Origin: Cyathus striatus
Lineage: Eukaryota > Basidiomycota > Agaricomycetes > Agaricales > Nidulariaceae
DNA: 64,000 nucleotides
Direction of reading: 5' to 3'
Assembly (NCBI GenBank): GCA_025738555.1
Contig: JAOVFP010000004.1
Coordinates: forward strand, 4,960,001-5,024,000
In this document: positions 23,959 to 37,203 of the stretch, piece by piece
Position numbering within the stretch: the first letter of the stretch is position 1
Layout: the number at the start of each line of letters is the position of its first letter
The notes under the pieces: generated by a model
The model's input: only the letters and a program-made list of their open reading frames with translations
Told to the model about the DNA's origin: nothing
The model's database searches: none
Made by a program: the position numbers and the translations under genes

Positions 23959-26180
23959 ATGACAATGGGCGGCGGACCGTCTCCTTCCAAATCAACTAAA
24001 ACTGTTGTCGTTCTCGGAGTTTCCTACGGTGGTGCGTTCATTGTACAGGATGGAAGAAGACGGAAGCTAAAATTAGTTGAATCTTCTTATCTGATCAGGT
24101 GCTCGTGCAGCACAGATTCTAACTGCTGGTATACCAGAAGGGTGGAGAGTTATTCTTGTCGACCGTAACTCGTTCGTCTTCTCGTGTTGCAGTTGTAAAA
24201 GTGAGAAAGAAAGACTGACGCAGTTAACGTTGGTGTGACAGACACGCGAACCATGTATACGTAATGCCCCGATTCGCCGTTTTGCCAGGGCACGAATTCA
24301 AAGCTTGTTCGTTCCCCCTTTCCTCTTCCCCCTCCCCCTCCTTCAAGCTAACAAAATGATAAAGTCATACCATACACCAACGTCTTCCTCCTCAACTCAA
24401 CGGAGCACCCGCATATATGCCTCAAAGCACACGTAACGTCTATTAGGCCAACACATATCACACTTTCTCAGTCGTTCCCTGAACATGGCATCGACTCCGT
24501 CGTACCATACGATTATGCGATTTACGCTCTGGGATCACATATGCCGAGTCCTTTGAACCTCTGGGGTGCACAGCCTGACAAGTCTGACTTTGCGCTCAAT
24601 GATAAGGAGAAGGAAGGGACGTATGAATATACGGGAACGAAGAGCGAAGCAGTGGAATGGTTGAAGAAGCGTCAGGTGCTGGTCAAGGCTAGTGAGAGTG
24701 TGTTGGTGGTTGGTGGGGGCGCTTTGGGCATTCGTATGTTTTTCCCTTTCTTCGTTTGTGGTTTTATGTTGACTTGGACGATGATAGAGTTCGCTACGGA
24801 TATAAAAGCTATCCACCCCACTAAACATGTTACCCTCCTACATTCGAGGGAGAGGTTGTTGCCTAGATTCGATGAGAAGATGCATGCTGAGGGTATGTCC
24901 TTCTTCCCCCTTTCCCTCCTTTCGGACGCATGCTGACGCTTACGCGTCTACAGTTTTGAAATACGCATCCTCAGTGGAAATAGACCTTATCCTAGGCGAA
25001 CGACTCGACCTCTCCTCACTTGAGAATGGGCAGGCTCGAGTGAATAAGGAGGGGAAAAGGGTGGTGAGGACTGAGAATGGTCGGGAGATCGCTGCTGATT
25101 TGCTGGTATGTCTATTTCCTCGTATCCTCTTTCACCTGCCTTTCGGTTCCTCATTCCTCATTCCTCTCCTTTACATCTTTCTTGTTACCTCTTACTCTAC
25201 GTCTTCTTTCCGTCCCATCACCCTCTCGTCTCGACCCCCTTTCTTTACTCTCTCATACCTACCTTCCCTTTACCACCCTCCTTTTACCGCCCCTCTGTGT
25301 ACAACCCTTCCTTTCACCGTCATCCTAAGCTGCTTTCCCCTCCCTTCTTCCCTTTTCTTGTTTCTTTTCTCCCTCTTCTGTTTTAGTCATCTCCCCCGTC
25401 TTCCCACTCCCCTTCCCTCAGCTTCCCCCCTTCTTCACCATTTCGTCCTCCTACATCACAAACACAATACTAACGCAGTCCCAGCTCCTATGTACAGGTC
25501 AAACACCCAACACAGCCCTCCTGCGCTCCATGGACCCCTCCCTAATCGGATCCAACAACCTAGTAAAAGTGCTGCGCACTTTACAAGTTGGCACGCCTAA
25601 TGAGGACATCGAGGGTCGAGTTAAGACTATGAATCTGGAGTCGGCCCCGGATGTGGCCGAGAAGATAGTTGAGGGGGAGACGAAAGTGGTGAAGAAGGAT
25701 GAGGTGGTGGTGGAGAAGGAAGAAGAAAGCCCGTACCCGCACATCTTCGCTATTGGCGATGCGGCAGATGCGTTTGGTGCGATTGCGGCTGGGCATTGTG
25801 CTTATAACCAGGTATGTAACGCTCTCTCTCCTTCGTCTTTATCGATATAAGTTCTGATGTGGGAATAGGGTGAGGTAGCAGCGCGTAATCTTATCCGTCT
25901 GATTAAGAATGCAGAGAAGAAGGATGGAGAGGAGAAAGAGGTGTTGGAGATGTATACACCTGGTCCGCCGGGGATTAAGGTTTCTTTGGGATTGGTTAGT
26001 CTTTTCTTCTTTCCTTTATTCTTTTTTTGGGAGATACTAATGCACCGACAGCATAAAGCGATATATCAAATTGGCCCCCAGATAGGGTCGACGGAGGATT
26101 GTAAAGATGATTTGCAGGCTCCTGCTATTTGGCCTTATTATGGGATGAAAGTTGAGAAGGAAGAGGATATGTACCCGTAG
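23959..26180 (+). CDS. AIF2/AMID-like FAD-dependent oxidoreductase
   Basis: Pyridine-nucleotide-disulphide oxidoreductase fold that oxidises NAD(P)H through FAD. Exon 1 ends in the first dinucleotide motif VVVLGVSYGG, joined to ARAAQIL. Later exons carry NSHANHVYVMPRFAVLPG (after an intron with donor GTTCGT), VLVVGGGALGI as the second dinucleotide motif, LLHSRERLLPRFDEK, TGQTPNTALL and the C-terminal FAD motif PHIFAIGDAADAFGA. The last exon resumes near 26052 and ends at TAG 26180. There are about 9 exons; one intron of roughly 390 bp (about 25107-25498) is unusually long and pyrimidine-rich. Length (about 420 residues) fits the family. Start chosen as the first ATG with a consistent Rossmann strand. 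The hAT relic lies immediately upstream and may affect its promoter. Confidence 0.85.
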
Positions 26181-26225
26181 TTATTAAGTACGTTTTTCGC
26201 TAGGGGTGTATGTATTTAGGATGGG

Positions 26226-26534
26226 TTGGCAATGTTATGCCCGGGAAAACATCTCGCATATGTGAGCTTATGGGTTGTGATGTGCTCTATTTTAGCAACC
26301 CTCGATATTGGCCGAGAGCTAGACGATAATGGAAACAAAATTATACCTGAGGGCGAACTGGTTATAGGTATAACTAGGTATGTCTTTATTTAAGCTCTCT
26401 ATGCATTCATTCTATTGACTAAAATGTTCCCGTGCTTGATAAAACCGCGGAATCAGACTTCAGAGAGTATGATCAGGCAAGCGCAATTGTGGGATGATGG
26501 TGGAACACTGAGCAGCAGCATTAATCACAAATGA
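26226..26534 (+). pseudogene. Cytochrome P450 C-terminal fragment
   Basis: Starts just at the haem cysteine (LCPGKHLAYVSLW) without the preceding FGFGRR exon, continues through ILATLDIGRELDD and EGELVIGIT, then an intron and the final exon ending QAQLWDDGG. The stop present in the paralogues is lost and the frame runs on to 26534. It is an orphan tail of the P450 family of this window, most similar by eye to copy E. Confidence 0.75.
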
Positions 26535-27242
26535 CCGTTAAACTACAGTCAACTCTCTCTAAATACATAGCGTTCCGTGGATCTAAAAAGCTATTAACTA
26601 GTACAGAGTATATGGTAGTGAGAAGGGCCCTTAGTCGGCTAAGCCGGACCGGAGTCCCGGGCCAATGCCGTGTTGGAACATATAAAAAATAATCATATTA
26701 CTAATGATTATAATAGTTGGTAATATGTGATGTCTTTAAGCATGAGAGGCATGAAGTTGGATTTTGCACTGACAACAATAGCTGTGCAATTGCTCTTGAG
26801 GTTAGACTTAGAGGCTAGAGCTGCAACCTGCCTCGCGCACACATGAAACTGAAATCATTCCTTTCAGTGATTGATTGGTAAAGCAGCCGATATATCGATT
26901 TATCGGAGACGGATGCTATATGGCCTTATGTTTCGATCGAAACAGTACCTGCTGTTACTTCTACACCATTTGTCCTTACGTTGGGAATGGTGTATAAGGC
27001 AGCCAGGCTGATATAGCTAAGTACTTACATGACGCCTTGGACTTCAATTAGATTTGACATTCATTCTCTCACTGTCAACTTCATCTTCGGTATGTACTTA
27101 TGTAATTATTATATCAGCTGAGGCTGAAGTGCCTTACGGCTCCTATATACGCTGTAATGATGAGCTTCTCTACGCATCAATATCTCACGGTCTCTCCAGA
27201 TATAAGGCTCACACTGTAGGGCAGGAAGGCCATCATATAATT
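26535..27242. other. Spacer upstream of P450 D
   Basis: Contains an upstream open stretch continuous with P450 D that lacks family similarity before MEWSLYHLAF. No separate gene is supported. Confidence 0.35.
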
Positions 27243-29370
27243 ATGGAATGGTCACTATATCACCTTGCATTCGTCTTAGCCAGTATTTTCTTTATATGGT
27301 CGCTACGGCGCAGATCTCGTCTCCCGTATCCACCTGGCCCTCCAGCGGAGCCAATATTAGGACATCTGCGCATCATGCCCTCGAGCAACCAAGAACAAGT
27401 TTTCCGTGAATGGTCAAGGAAATATGGTTCGTATGATAAAATCTCACTTGAAATGATCACTATTCAATGCTTTAATAGGCGATGTCATGCACTTACGAAT
27501 TCCCGGGCGTTCTTTTTTGATTCTGAACTCTTTAGATGCTGCTGTTGAGTTCCTTGATAAGCGAAGTGGAATTCACAGCGATCGAATGAGATTGATATTA
27601 TATGAAATGTAGGTTTAATGGTGTTTTATAGTGTCAAAATTGCTGTTCACTAAAAACTTTGGGGTGCTAGGATGGGGTGGTTCCCAACGCTTACATTCTT
27701 GCCCTATGGAAAGCGCTTCCAAAAGCATCGCCGACTCCTACAAGAGTACCTTCACCAGAAGCGATGTCTATCATATCGTTCATTACAAACCCAGCAGGCA
27801 CGCCGCCTGTTGGTAGATCTCTTGGATGATCCACAACATTGGGTGAACCATTTTCAAATGTGATTCTTTCTATTACACATTTTATATTTATTCATGATTA
27901 CATTTCAGATTTTCCACATCGTTCATTATCAAGATCGCCTATGGGATAGATATATCTAAAGATGACCCATACATCGATATTTCTAACAGGGGACTCAGCT
28001 CATTAATATCGTGCGGACCCGCAGGAAATACGCCTGTCGACTTTCTGCCATTGTGTATGTTCCGAGAATAGCTACAAACATCTGACCCATATGTGCTAAT
28101 TATATATTCACAGTGAGATACTTTCCTTCTTGGTTCCCAGGCACGTACTATGCTTTCAGGGCGAGAAGCCTTCGTTCTGCGGTGAGAGGGATGCATGAAT
28201 ACCTCTTTGAAGCTGTAAAACAACAGTTGGTTCGTCATCAACCACCCTGTTGTTAATCTTATATTAATTGCATACAGAGAGAAGGAATTGCAAAACCATC
28301 ATATCTTTCGCATTATCTTGACCAACTTCAAGGGGATTATAGTGACATGGAGCATATGGAAGATTTACAAGGGAGTGCAGGTGTAATGTTTGCTGGCGGG
28401 GCAGAGACGGTAGGTAACCTGATGGTTCTATGACTTAATTCTCAGTAATGCATGACTTGATTTAGACCCAATCAGCTCTTTCGTTCTTTGTGCTCGCCAT
28501 GGTATTGTTCCCGGAATTTCAAAAGAAGGCTCAGCAAGAAATTGATCGAGTAGTTGGTAAAGGCAGACTTCCTGAACTTAGTGACCGGAGTTCTCTTCCA
28601 TATGTCGATGCTATACAAAATGAGGTTCTTAGGTGCTGTATTAACTAACATCAATTATTTCGATAACTTACTCACGTATGTTGCTACAGATGGAATACAG
28701 TTCTTCCTTCTGGTGAGGTACTCGTTATTCAAGGAAATACATCTATAAGCTGATTGGGTGTTAGGTGTACCACACTGTTCTATTGAAGACGATGTATACA
28801 ATGGAATGTTCATCCCAAAAGGAACAGTGATTATTCCGAATGCTTAGTACGTTACTAGCACTTTCACTTACAAATACTAAGTATGATGCTGTCTATTCAC
28901 AGTGCCATTCTACGAGATGAATCTATATATGCCGATCCCGACTCCTTCAATCCTAGTAGATACCTTCCCAAGCCGGAAGGGAACACAGAACCCTACCCAA
29001 TCGGCCATTTTGGATTCGGTCGCAGGTACGTCATATAACTCAGTGGCTGTTCAAGTGCATTCTCATCGTTGTACACAGACTATGTCCGGGTCAATATCTC
29101 GCAGATGCAAGTGTATGGATTGCCATCTCTTCGATGTTAGCAACTCTAGATATCGGACGGGCATTAGATGATAAGGGGGATGAAATTGTACCTGATGTTG
29201 AACTTGTTACAGGTCTAACGAGGTACGACCCTCAGCATTGAACTTTATATATCCTCATTGTGTTGATAATATTTTCTAGTCATCCTAAACCTTTCCTTTG
29301 CACGATTAAACCACGGGATCAGTCTTCGGAGAGTATGATCAGACAAGCACAATTATGGGATGATAATTGA
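27243..29370 (+). CDS. Cytochrome P450 (copy D), intact
   Basis: ATG 27243 gives an anchor (YHLAFVLASIFFIW) and hinge YPPGPPAEPILGHL. Exons follow the order of copies A and B: DVMHLRIPGRSF, MGWFPTLTFLPYGKRF, a STSFIIKIAYG exon, LRYFPSWFPGTYYAFRAR and REGIAKPSYLSHYL. The I-helix is AGGAET-T with a canonical GTAGGT donor (copies A and B have GTTGGT here), the ExxR helix is NEVLR, and the haem motif FGFGRR-LCPGQY is split by an intron. The end is QLWDDN, TGA 29370. No stop or frame break seen. Distinct substitutions in the exon encoding ISKDDPYIDISNRG suggest a different substrate from A and B (inference). Confidence 0.87.
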
Positions 29371-30147
29371 GTATCACCGATACCTGTTACTAAAGCTCTA
29401 ATGTATATGTATATTTTCATGTCTTCAATTATAGCTCGCTGGTTGCAAAGGTTGATGCAGACGTTGAGCACTATTGTATTATCTAATTTGCGCATGTAAA
29501 ATATCTGGTGAAAATGCGTTATAGATACACAGCTCCCGGACCTCTATCAGAGTTAACCAATATGCTTCTTTGCGTACATCTAACGTTAGAATAATTACAA
29601 TTATTCTTAGCATATTTAAGGCTTCTTGATCATTAATCTTTCTCAGCCCGACAATAATGCATTGAATTTGCATTGAATAGCATATGGGAGCCACACAAAC
29701 ATATATACCCCACCCATGAGCCAGCACCCCCTCTAGGCATCATGCTACATCCGGCGAGACTTTCCATTCCTCAGCGTCCTACTTCCCTGTCCATTATATC
29801 TCTTGAACAAAACAAGACTTGAACTTTGAGTCCTACACCAAGCTTCAAGTGATCAACGGACTGCATATCCACTTTATCCACATCAGTCCTTAGCTCAGAA
29901 TCTTTGAAGTCTGTGACATATCCACAGTGCACCCAAGTCCTGTTCCCAACTTCAAACATCTCACGCTGTTTTTAGAATGACATAGTAGTGGCTGGTGACT
30001 ACTAGGTAACTGTGCAATACTCCACACATATGGTTCTCGAGCTCCACAAGGATTGTATGGCCTTCTTCATGCAGAACTAGGGGCTTACTTGAAGGAGCCT
30101 GATCTCTGGCATGAAAGAAAGTGATAGCAAGACTATTATGCATTTTT
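29371..30147. other. Spacer between P450 D and E
   Basis: Only short open frames without domains. Nothing further supported. Confidence 0.35.
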
Positions 30148-31983
30148 ATGACTTTGTTGCTTTATTACCTTGTGCTTGCTTTCACAGGGTTCTGGTTGAT
30201 ATGGGCTCAGAGACGTCGGAATCGGCTTCAGTACCCTCCCGACCTTAAAACTTCCTGTTTAGGATGGGATGGTTTCCAATGCTGACCTTCCTATCCTATG
30301 GTAAATGATTTCAGAAGCATAGACGGCTTTTTCAAGAATACCTTAACCAGAAGCAATGTATATCATATCAACCACTACAAACTCAACTTGCACGGCACTT
30401 GCTAGTTAATCTTTTGGACCATCCAAACAAGTGGATGAAACTCCTTCAAACGTAAATGTGTAGTATTTCTATGTAACAGAAAGCTACTAATGAAGATATA
30501 GTTTCTCTATAGCTCTCATTGTTAAAATCACTTATGGGAAAGATATCATTTCAGACAACAATCCATATATTGAAATTTCTGGAATGGCACTTGAGTCGAT
30601 GATCTCTTGTGGATCAGCAGGAAGCACACCCATTGACTTTATGCCATTCCATACACACAAAAACTGTAAACATCCATATATGAGCTAATCATACATTAGC
30701 AGTGAGATTTTTACCTTCATGGTTCCCTGGTACATATTATGCTTTCAAAGCAAGAGAATTTCACTCTGCTGTTCTAAAGATGCATGAATATCCATTTGAA
30801 GCTGTGAAATGTCAAATGGTATGTCACTTCTGTATCCCTGCAACCACCACTATGCTAATAGTTATTGCATGAAGATAGAAGGAACTGCACAGCCATCATT
30901 CCTATCATATTTCCTTGATAAACCCCATGAGAAGAGTGACGAAAAGGAGCACATGGAAGACTTACAAGGAAGTGTGGGTGTGATCTTTGCCAGTGGTGTA
31001 GAAATAGTAATATCAAATGCCTGCTAACATTAGTATGGTGGAACTTATTCATTTACCCTTCAATGTTCTAGACATATTCTGCTCTTTCTCACTTCATCCT
31101 TGAGATGGTTTTATTCCCCAAATTCCAAAAACAGGCCCAGCAAGAAATCGATCATGTAGTCAGTACTAATTGACTTCTGGAGCTTAGTGACAGGAAGGCT
31201 CTTCCATACATAGAAGCTATACTTCAGGAGGTACTTAGGTGTGTATCCATAGCTTTATTATCTTACACTATTTACATTTAGTGTATTTGTAGATGGAATA
31301 CAGTGGTTCCATCCAGTGCATATCTAATACCCCTTGGATTTTTAAGAACATGGTAACTGAATGCAATGCAGCAAGGTGTACCCCATTGTTCTATCACAGA
31401 TGACATTACAACAGAATGTTTATCCCTAAAGGAACCATGGTAATTGCAAATTCTTAGTAAGTTATCATATTGAGTCTTGACATTTGCATGCTTAAGTTGA
31501 TTGTGATGTTATTTTTGACAGTGCAATCCTATGGGATGAATCCATATATACTGATCAGGACTCCTTTAATCCTGGTAGATATCTCCCCAAACTGGAGGGA
31601 AGTGGAGAACCCTATCCAGTTGGTCACTTCAGGTTCAGTCCCAGGTAGGTCTTCAAGTTGTAACAGTAGGAAAATACTATACCATGATTGCACCTTAGGT
31701 TATGTCCTGGACAACATCTCGCAGAAGCAAGCTTATGGATTGTGATGTGCTCTATCTTAGCAACTCTCAATATTGGCTGAGCACTGGATGATAAGGGAAA
31801 AGAAATAATACCTGAGGGCGAATTGGATATAGGTTTCCTAAGGTATGCTTCATCAAGCTCTAAGCATTATATTTGTTGAATGAGATTTTAAGTCATCCTA
31901 AACCTTTTCCATGCTTGATAAAGCCTCAAGATCAGACTTCAGAGAGTATGATCAGGCAAGCACAGTTATGGAACAATGGTTGA
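30148..31983 (+). pseudogene. Cytochrome P450 (copy E), decayed
   Basis: The anchor exon starts at ATG 30148 (LLLYYLVLAFTGFWLIW) but breaks off after LQYPPD. The rest of exon 1 and all of exon 2 are deleted, so the sequence jumps to the MGWFPMLTFL exon. There an in-frame TGA replaces the Arg of the YGK-R-F motif. Later exons remain recognisable: LPSWFPGTYYAFKAR, EGTAQPSFLSYFLDK, a degraded I-helix ASGVE, haem region LCPGQHLAEAS, end QLWNNG. From about 30.4 kb CpG is nearly absent. Non-functional. Confidence 0.85.
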
Positions 31984-32367
31984 GTGCTGAGCATCAGTAT
32001 GAATTAACATTGATAAAGCTATAGTCTAGTGTCTGCCAAGTATGTACAACACATGTATAATCTCTTTCCATAATTAAAAACTTGTCAGCTGCTGTGGATG
32101 AACTACATTATTTTGCCAATAAAATAGTGAGGTCACTGAGCCTTAATTGCACATACAAACATGAATGAGGTAACTGTGTATAGATCATTAGAGTCCGATT
32201 CCTGATCAAGGGATAATATTTCAAATGTCCACATTACTACCTATATCTTGCACCTGAACCATATCAATGCCACATTTCATGCCCCAGCTCACATGTCAAG
32301 GTATGACACTTTTACAAAGACTACAGAGGCCATATAAGAGGATGTATATCTCTGTCCAATTGCAAAT

Positions 32368-34739
32368 ATAGCATGGTCACTCTACTATCCCACACTGGCT
32401 TTTGTAGCCTTCATACTAGTCTTGTTCCAGGCCCATCAGCAGAACCAATTATAGGGCATCTATGTGCCATGCCAGATAATGATCAAGAGCTTGTTTTTCA
32501 TGAGTGGTCGAGGATATATGGTACTTGGTGTAATCCAGTCAGGCCATACTGTAAGTTTCATATATTGCCCACTGTAATTACAGTGGATGTGCAATGTATG
32601 GATCACAGTAATCATAGTGGCATCCAAGTAAGGAAGGAGGGAGAAGCAGATGTAAGAGCACTGTCTCTAGGGAAGCTGATGCACATGTGTCCCTAGTGAT
32701 GGCTTCTCCATCCCACCCAGTTTCTCTTTTTGGAAGTACTGCTCACATCCAGTTTCAGTACTGTTATTAATAGATAAATGCTGGCATGCCACTAATCTTA
32801 TGTGTGCTTCTTTGAACCTTCATATTCCCTCCCCAGGTGAAAATGTGAAAATGATAGAATATGAATGTACAATCAGTATATCCAAATTATATTATGCATA
32901 TTAGCTTGAAAACATGCCCAGTATCTTGCTATGGAGATCAGCTGCCCTAATATGTTTATATTTTCTCTACAGTGTTATGATCCTTATGTGTTTTTTTAAT
33001 GTTATACATACTACTACTACAATAATATGTCCTTGTGGCCTTTGTATTTCTACTAGACATAGCAGAAACAATTCTTCTAAATAGGATTTACAGTGATTGT
33101 ATGAGGTGTATACTATATGAAATGTAAGTTCAATGATCTTGCTAAGAACTAAAGAGGTGACTGAATGAATATATGTGCAGGATGGGTTGGTTACAAACAC
33201 TTACATTCCTACCCTATGGAAAGGATTTCCGAATGCACAGACACCTCCTGCAGAGATATCTGAACCAGAAGCAGTGCCTATCATATCAGCCAATACAAAC
33301 TCAACTTGTGCATCATTTGCTAGTACACCTTTTGGACAATCCAAATAACTGGACAAAACATTTTCAAATGTAAATACAGCTCTATTTATGTGTAACCAGT
33401 TGCTAATTCTTACTAGGTTTTCTATGTCACTTGTTGCCAAAATCACTTACAGGAGGGATACTGTATCAGAAGATAACCCATATATTGATATTACTTCTAC
33501 AGCACTTGATTCATTAAATTCTTGTGGACCTGTCAGAAGTACCCCCATTGACTTTATGCCATTCTGTACATTCCTTTCCCAGACATGACCTTCTGAGTAT
33601 AAACTAACCATTAACTGATAGTGCATTTCTTCCCCTCTTGGTTTCCTGGTACATCCTATGTGTACAATGTGTGAAGCTTTCGTACCGCTGTAAGAAAAAT
33701 GCATGATTATTTATTTGAAGTTGTGAAACAACAATTGGTTCACTGTTAAAGCATATTGTAGTGTTATTACTGATGTTTACTGTCTGCAGGAAGAAGGGAA
33801 GGCAAAGCCATCTTTTCTCTCTTGACACCTGGATCAATTTCATGGGGATTACCAAGATCAGGAGCACATTGATGATTTAAAAGGCAGTGCAGGTTCAATA
33901 TTCGCAGGTGGTACAAAGACAGTTGAGTGCATTTACAGCTATATAACATACTAGAGCTCACACAGAAATGGGTTTTAGACATATTTTGCACTTTGTCATT
34001 TTTTGTTCACAATGGTCATGTTCCCTGAATTTCAGGGAAGGGCCTAGGAGGAAATCAATCAAGTAGTCAGTCAGAATAGGCTCCCTGAACTGAGTGATCA
34101 AAGTTCTCTTTTGTATGTTGAAGCTGTTTTGCAAGAAGTATACAGGTATGTATTCAGTTGACTGCATATTGGTGCTTTCCTGACAAAATGTTCACTCATA
34201 GATGGAATACAGTGGTTCTGAGGGGCAAGTAGTATCCCATGCTCTTTATTTAAAATACTGTGTTACTGACTAAAGTTGATTCCAAGGTATGCCACATTCA
34301 ATTGCAGGTGACATATGCAATGGAATGTTTATTCCAAAAGGGACTGTCATGCTGCCTAATGCTTACTAGGGGCTAAATGTTTCATATATTATGGGTACAA
34401 TGATAATATTCATCACAGTGCAATTCTTCAAGATGAGTCTATATATACCAATGCAGATTCATTTAACCCTGGTAGATACATGCCTAAGCCTGAAGGAAAT
34501 GAAGAGCCATTTTCAATTGGCCACTTCAGATTCAGTTGTGAGTAAGTATGTCATAGTAGTCACATTGATGTATTCTCTCACTATGCAGGCAGAATATGCC
34601 CAGGACAGTATCTTGCAGATGCAAGCCTGTAGATCATTATATCTTCCATGCTTGCAACTCTGGATATCAGAAGAGCAGTAGATGATGAAGGAAAAGAAAT
34701 ACTTCCTGAGTGTGAACCAATTAAAGGTGGAACAAGGTA
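32368..34739 (+). pseudogene. Cytochrome P450 (copy F), decayed
   Basis: The initiator that is ATG in copy A reads ATA here (32368-32370), followed by a recognisable anchor AWSLYYPTLAFVAFILVLF. The hinge is partly deleted. About 520 bp of unrelated sequence (32540-33060) replaces most of exon 2. In later exons there are in-frame TGA codons, in the YVYNV-stop-SFRTAV segment near 33674 and in PSFLS-stop-HLDQF near 33823. Remaining landmarks are MGWLQTLTFLPYGKDF, LQEVYR, and ICPGQYLADAS. The last exon is displaced by repeat sequence leading to the LTR at 34859. Confidence 0.85.
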
Positions 34740-34858
34740 TGCATACTGCTAAGATTTACTTACACACCTTTGCTGATAAACACATCAGCCCACTGGTACA
34801 TACCAATTCTCTTCCTACTGGGAGACAATGTGAAGACACCTGGAGGGCATGGGAGAAC

Positions 34859-35558
34859 TGTAACAGAAACCTGAAGTGAGTATGGGTATGGAAACATAGA
34901 GCAGAATTGTGGGAAAGAACCATGGCTTCAGCTTATGTGCTGCACCACCTGGATATCCCCAGGGAATGGTTTGTATTTTGTGGAAGACAATATAAGACAA
35001 AGGGAATGTTCTAGAGTATAAGAGGAGGCTTCACCACTACACTAGGTAGTGGGAAAGAAACCTGAAGGAAAACCTGGAGCAGGTTTCAGAACTTAAGCAT
35101 AGGAAGAAGTGTATGAAGTTGATGCAAATACTAAAGACTACCTAGTACATCTGGAAGACTATATATACTAAGTAGGAACCTTTAGGTATGAATGTAGAAG
35201 TATAATACTAAGAGTAAGTCAAAGGGATAGGTAGAATATAAAGGCTGGGAAAAGCGGAGTAGGGGCACAAATGACGTGTTCAGAATGAAGAATAAGAAAC
35301 TAAACTACAAAGGCCATAATGAAACATATAGGTAGAAATGGAAGAGAGGAGTCATAAAATGATGACACAGTGAGGTCATCATAAATGAAACTACATATCC
35401 GAGATACCTGATAGAAAACCTGATGGGTTCCAGGTATGTTCCCAGGCAGGAACATCGGGAAGTGTAAACCCATAGTGGGTATGTTCTGGGAATGGACTGG
35501 GTATATTCAATGGTCACATGGGAACATTGGCGTGATGTATCTGGACACAGATATAACA
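34859..35558 (-). repeat. Ty3/gypsy-type LTR (3' LTR of a minus-strand element)
   Basis: Read on the minus strand it begins TGTTATATCTGTG and ends TTCTGTTACA (TG..CA ends). It is directly preceded on that strand by a polypurine tract AAAAGGGGGATAC (35559-35573). A chromodomain-bearing pol fragment of the same orientation lies upstream (37634-38571). The far end at 34859 is chosen by the TG/CA rule and is less certain. Confidence 0.45.
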
Positions 35559-35964
35559 GTATCCCCCTTTTAGGGCTGAGCCCATGAGGTCATACTGCCT
35601 GTGAGAAGATATAACTAAAAATAATACAAGAAATCCTATTGGTCAGTGAATGTTCAAATAAGAGAAAGAGAGCACATCTGATTCCTTTGGCAAGGAAAGT
35701 AGCAAAGGTGCAAACTACAAGTTCCTGAGTAAGTTCCAGTAAGTTGTAGCCGAACCCAAGACCTATTAACACTGCCCATGGATGTGGAAGGACATGTGCA
35801 TTGATATTCCACTGGTAGCCATTCATTTCAGATGTTCTGGTAATGTGGCAAGCTTGGTTGCACTGTGGATTGTATATCCAACTAAGATGAGTGTCAGAAG
35901 TGGGTTGGAAGTATGAGAAGAGTTCGGAATAGATGGGGAAGTGATTGGAAGATGTTGGATGAGG

Positions 35965-36195
35965 TCTGGGATGAATATGAAAGTAGCAGGAACTGCTGGG
36001 GAAATGCAGGAAGCATTGGAAGATGGCATAGTCAATCAAGTAGAGTCACAGATGTGGTGATGCCAATTGCCAGGTGGTAGGTGAACTCAATAAGTTGTCC
36101 TGAGATGTTTCCAAGGTATCCAGGCATGTTGTCTATGTTTCCATATTGAAACATTGCTCATGGAACACCTCTGGGATCTGGATGTGTATGAGGAA
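35965..36195. repeat. Direct repeat, copy 1 (about 231 bp)
   Basis: Begins TCTGGGATGAATATG and ends GATGTGTATGAGGAAG. It matches 37204-37436 with few differences. It ends exactly where the left arm of the large inverted repeat begins. Confidence 0.7.
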
Positions 36196-36324
36196 GATAA
36201 AGCTAGGAGACAACTTCTGATGTATTTGTGGCTCTGGTATTGAAGAAGCCAGAGATTTGATTGAAAACCCATGCATCATCTATGGAATGGAGAGTGCATT
36301 TAAAACCAAGATTCAGCTCCACCC

Positions 36325-37126
36325 ATGCCTAAGGTGTCAAAATTGATTTATTGGGCCAGACTGCCAAGAGATCAGCATATTAAATCTCAACAACAGGTCT
36401 CTTTTCACCCATATGCTTCTGGAGCATTATACAATGAACTTCACATCTTCAGAGACTCCAATGGTAGCCTTCACCACAGATACAACATGAATATATATAA
36501 ATTCTGGGAAAGGAATACCTTTTGTTTCTAATTTAACCTTTCACACTGCCTGGTTTGCTTATGCCAATTTAGTTGTCCTGGAGTATGATATGACATGCAA
36601 TATTTGTGGACCTACACCTGATGAAGTCATTTTTGATGGAGTTTCCATATCTTTCAGTCAAAAGCAAATTCAGGAAACTATTAGGCCCTCAACAACTATA
36701 TCTGACCAATCACAAGAAAAAGGGGAAATTTGTTATGTTCCAAAACAACAGCTGATAGAGGACATCAAGCTAAGACATCTTATCTGCAAGGCATTGACTG
36801 GTAAATCACCATTTTCTAAGGTCAACAATGGTGATTACACAGATGAAACCAATGACGAGGTAGTGGCTACATCAATTAATTCTCATTTAGAAGCAGGAAA
36901 GGAAAAGGAAATAACAGAATTAGAAAATTGCCTGGCTTGCCTTCCAAGTGTGCATGTAGGACTGAGGACATTAAACACACATTTAGGTGATTTTGTGGAT
37001 AGAATACTCAGGGAGAGTTCCATTGAAAATGGAGCTTGGTCACATCAAATATATATTAAACTCCTTATTCAGGCAAGTTACAATGATTTCTTCTGTTTCC
37101 TCTTTTATGTTGCTAAATTGTTATAG
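36325..37126 (+). pseudogene. KDZ-associated CxC cysteine-cluster protein relic, left-arm copy
   Basis: Truncated at the arm boundary. Recognisable blocks are LFTHMLLEHYT and FTSSETPMVAF (in a second frame), HTAWFAYANLVVLEYDMTC and CNICGPTPDEVIFDGVSISF. This order (cysteine pair, LFTH, SSETP, WFAY, CGP.P..VI.DG) matches mushroom proteins annotated as CxC5/CxC6-like cysteine clusters associated with KDZ transposases, as I recall them. Frames are interrupted by stops. It is the inverted duplicate of 39701-40622. Confidence 0.55.
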
Positions 37127-37203
37127 CAGATTGCAGCAGAGGAGCCAGTGGTGCAGATGGTCAACAAACCAAGCTATCACAGTCATTGCATGTTTTTACA
37201 GAA

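Noticed and set aside
25108..25499. Phe/Pro/Leu-rich open frames within the AIF2-like gene
   Set aside because: They lie in a long pyrimidine-rich intron between two conserved exons.
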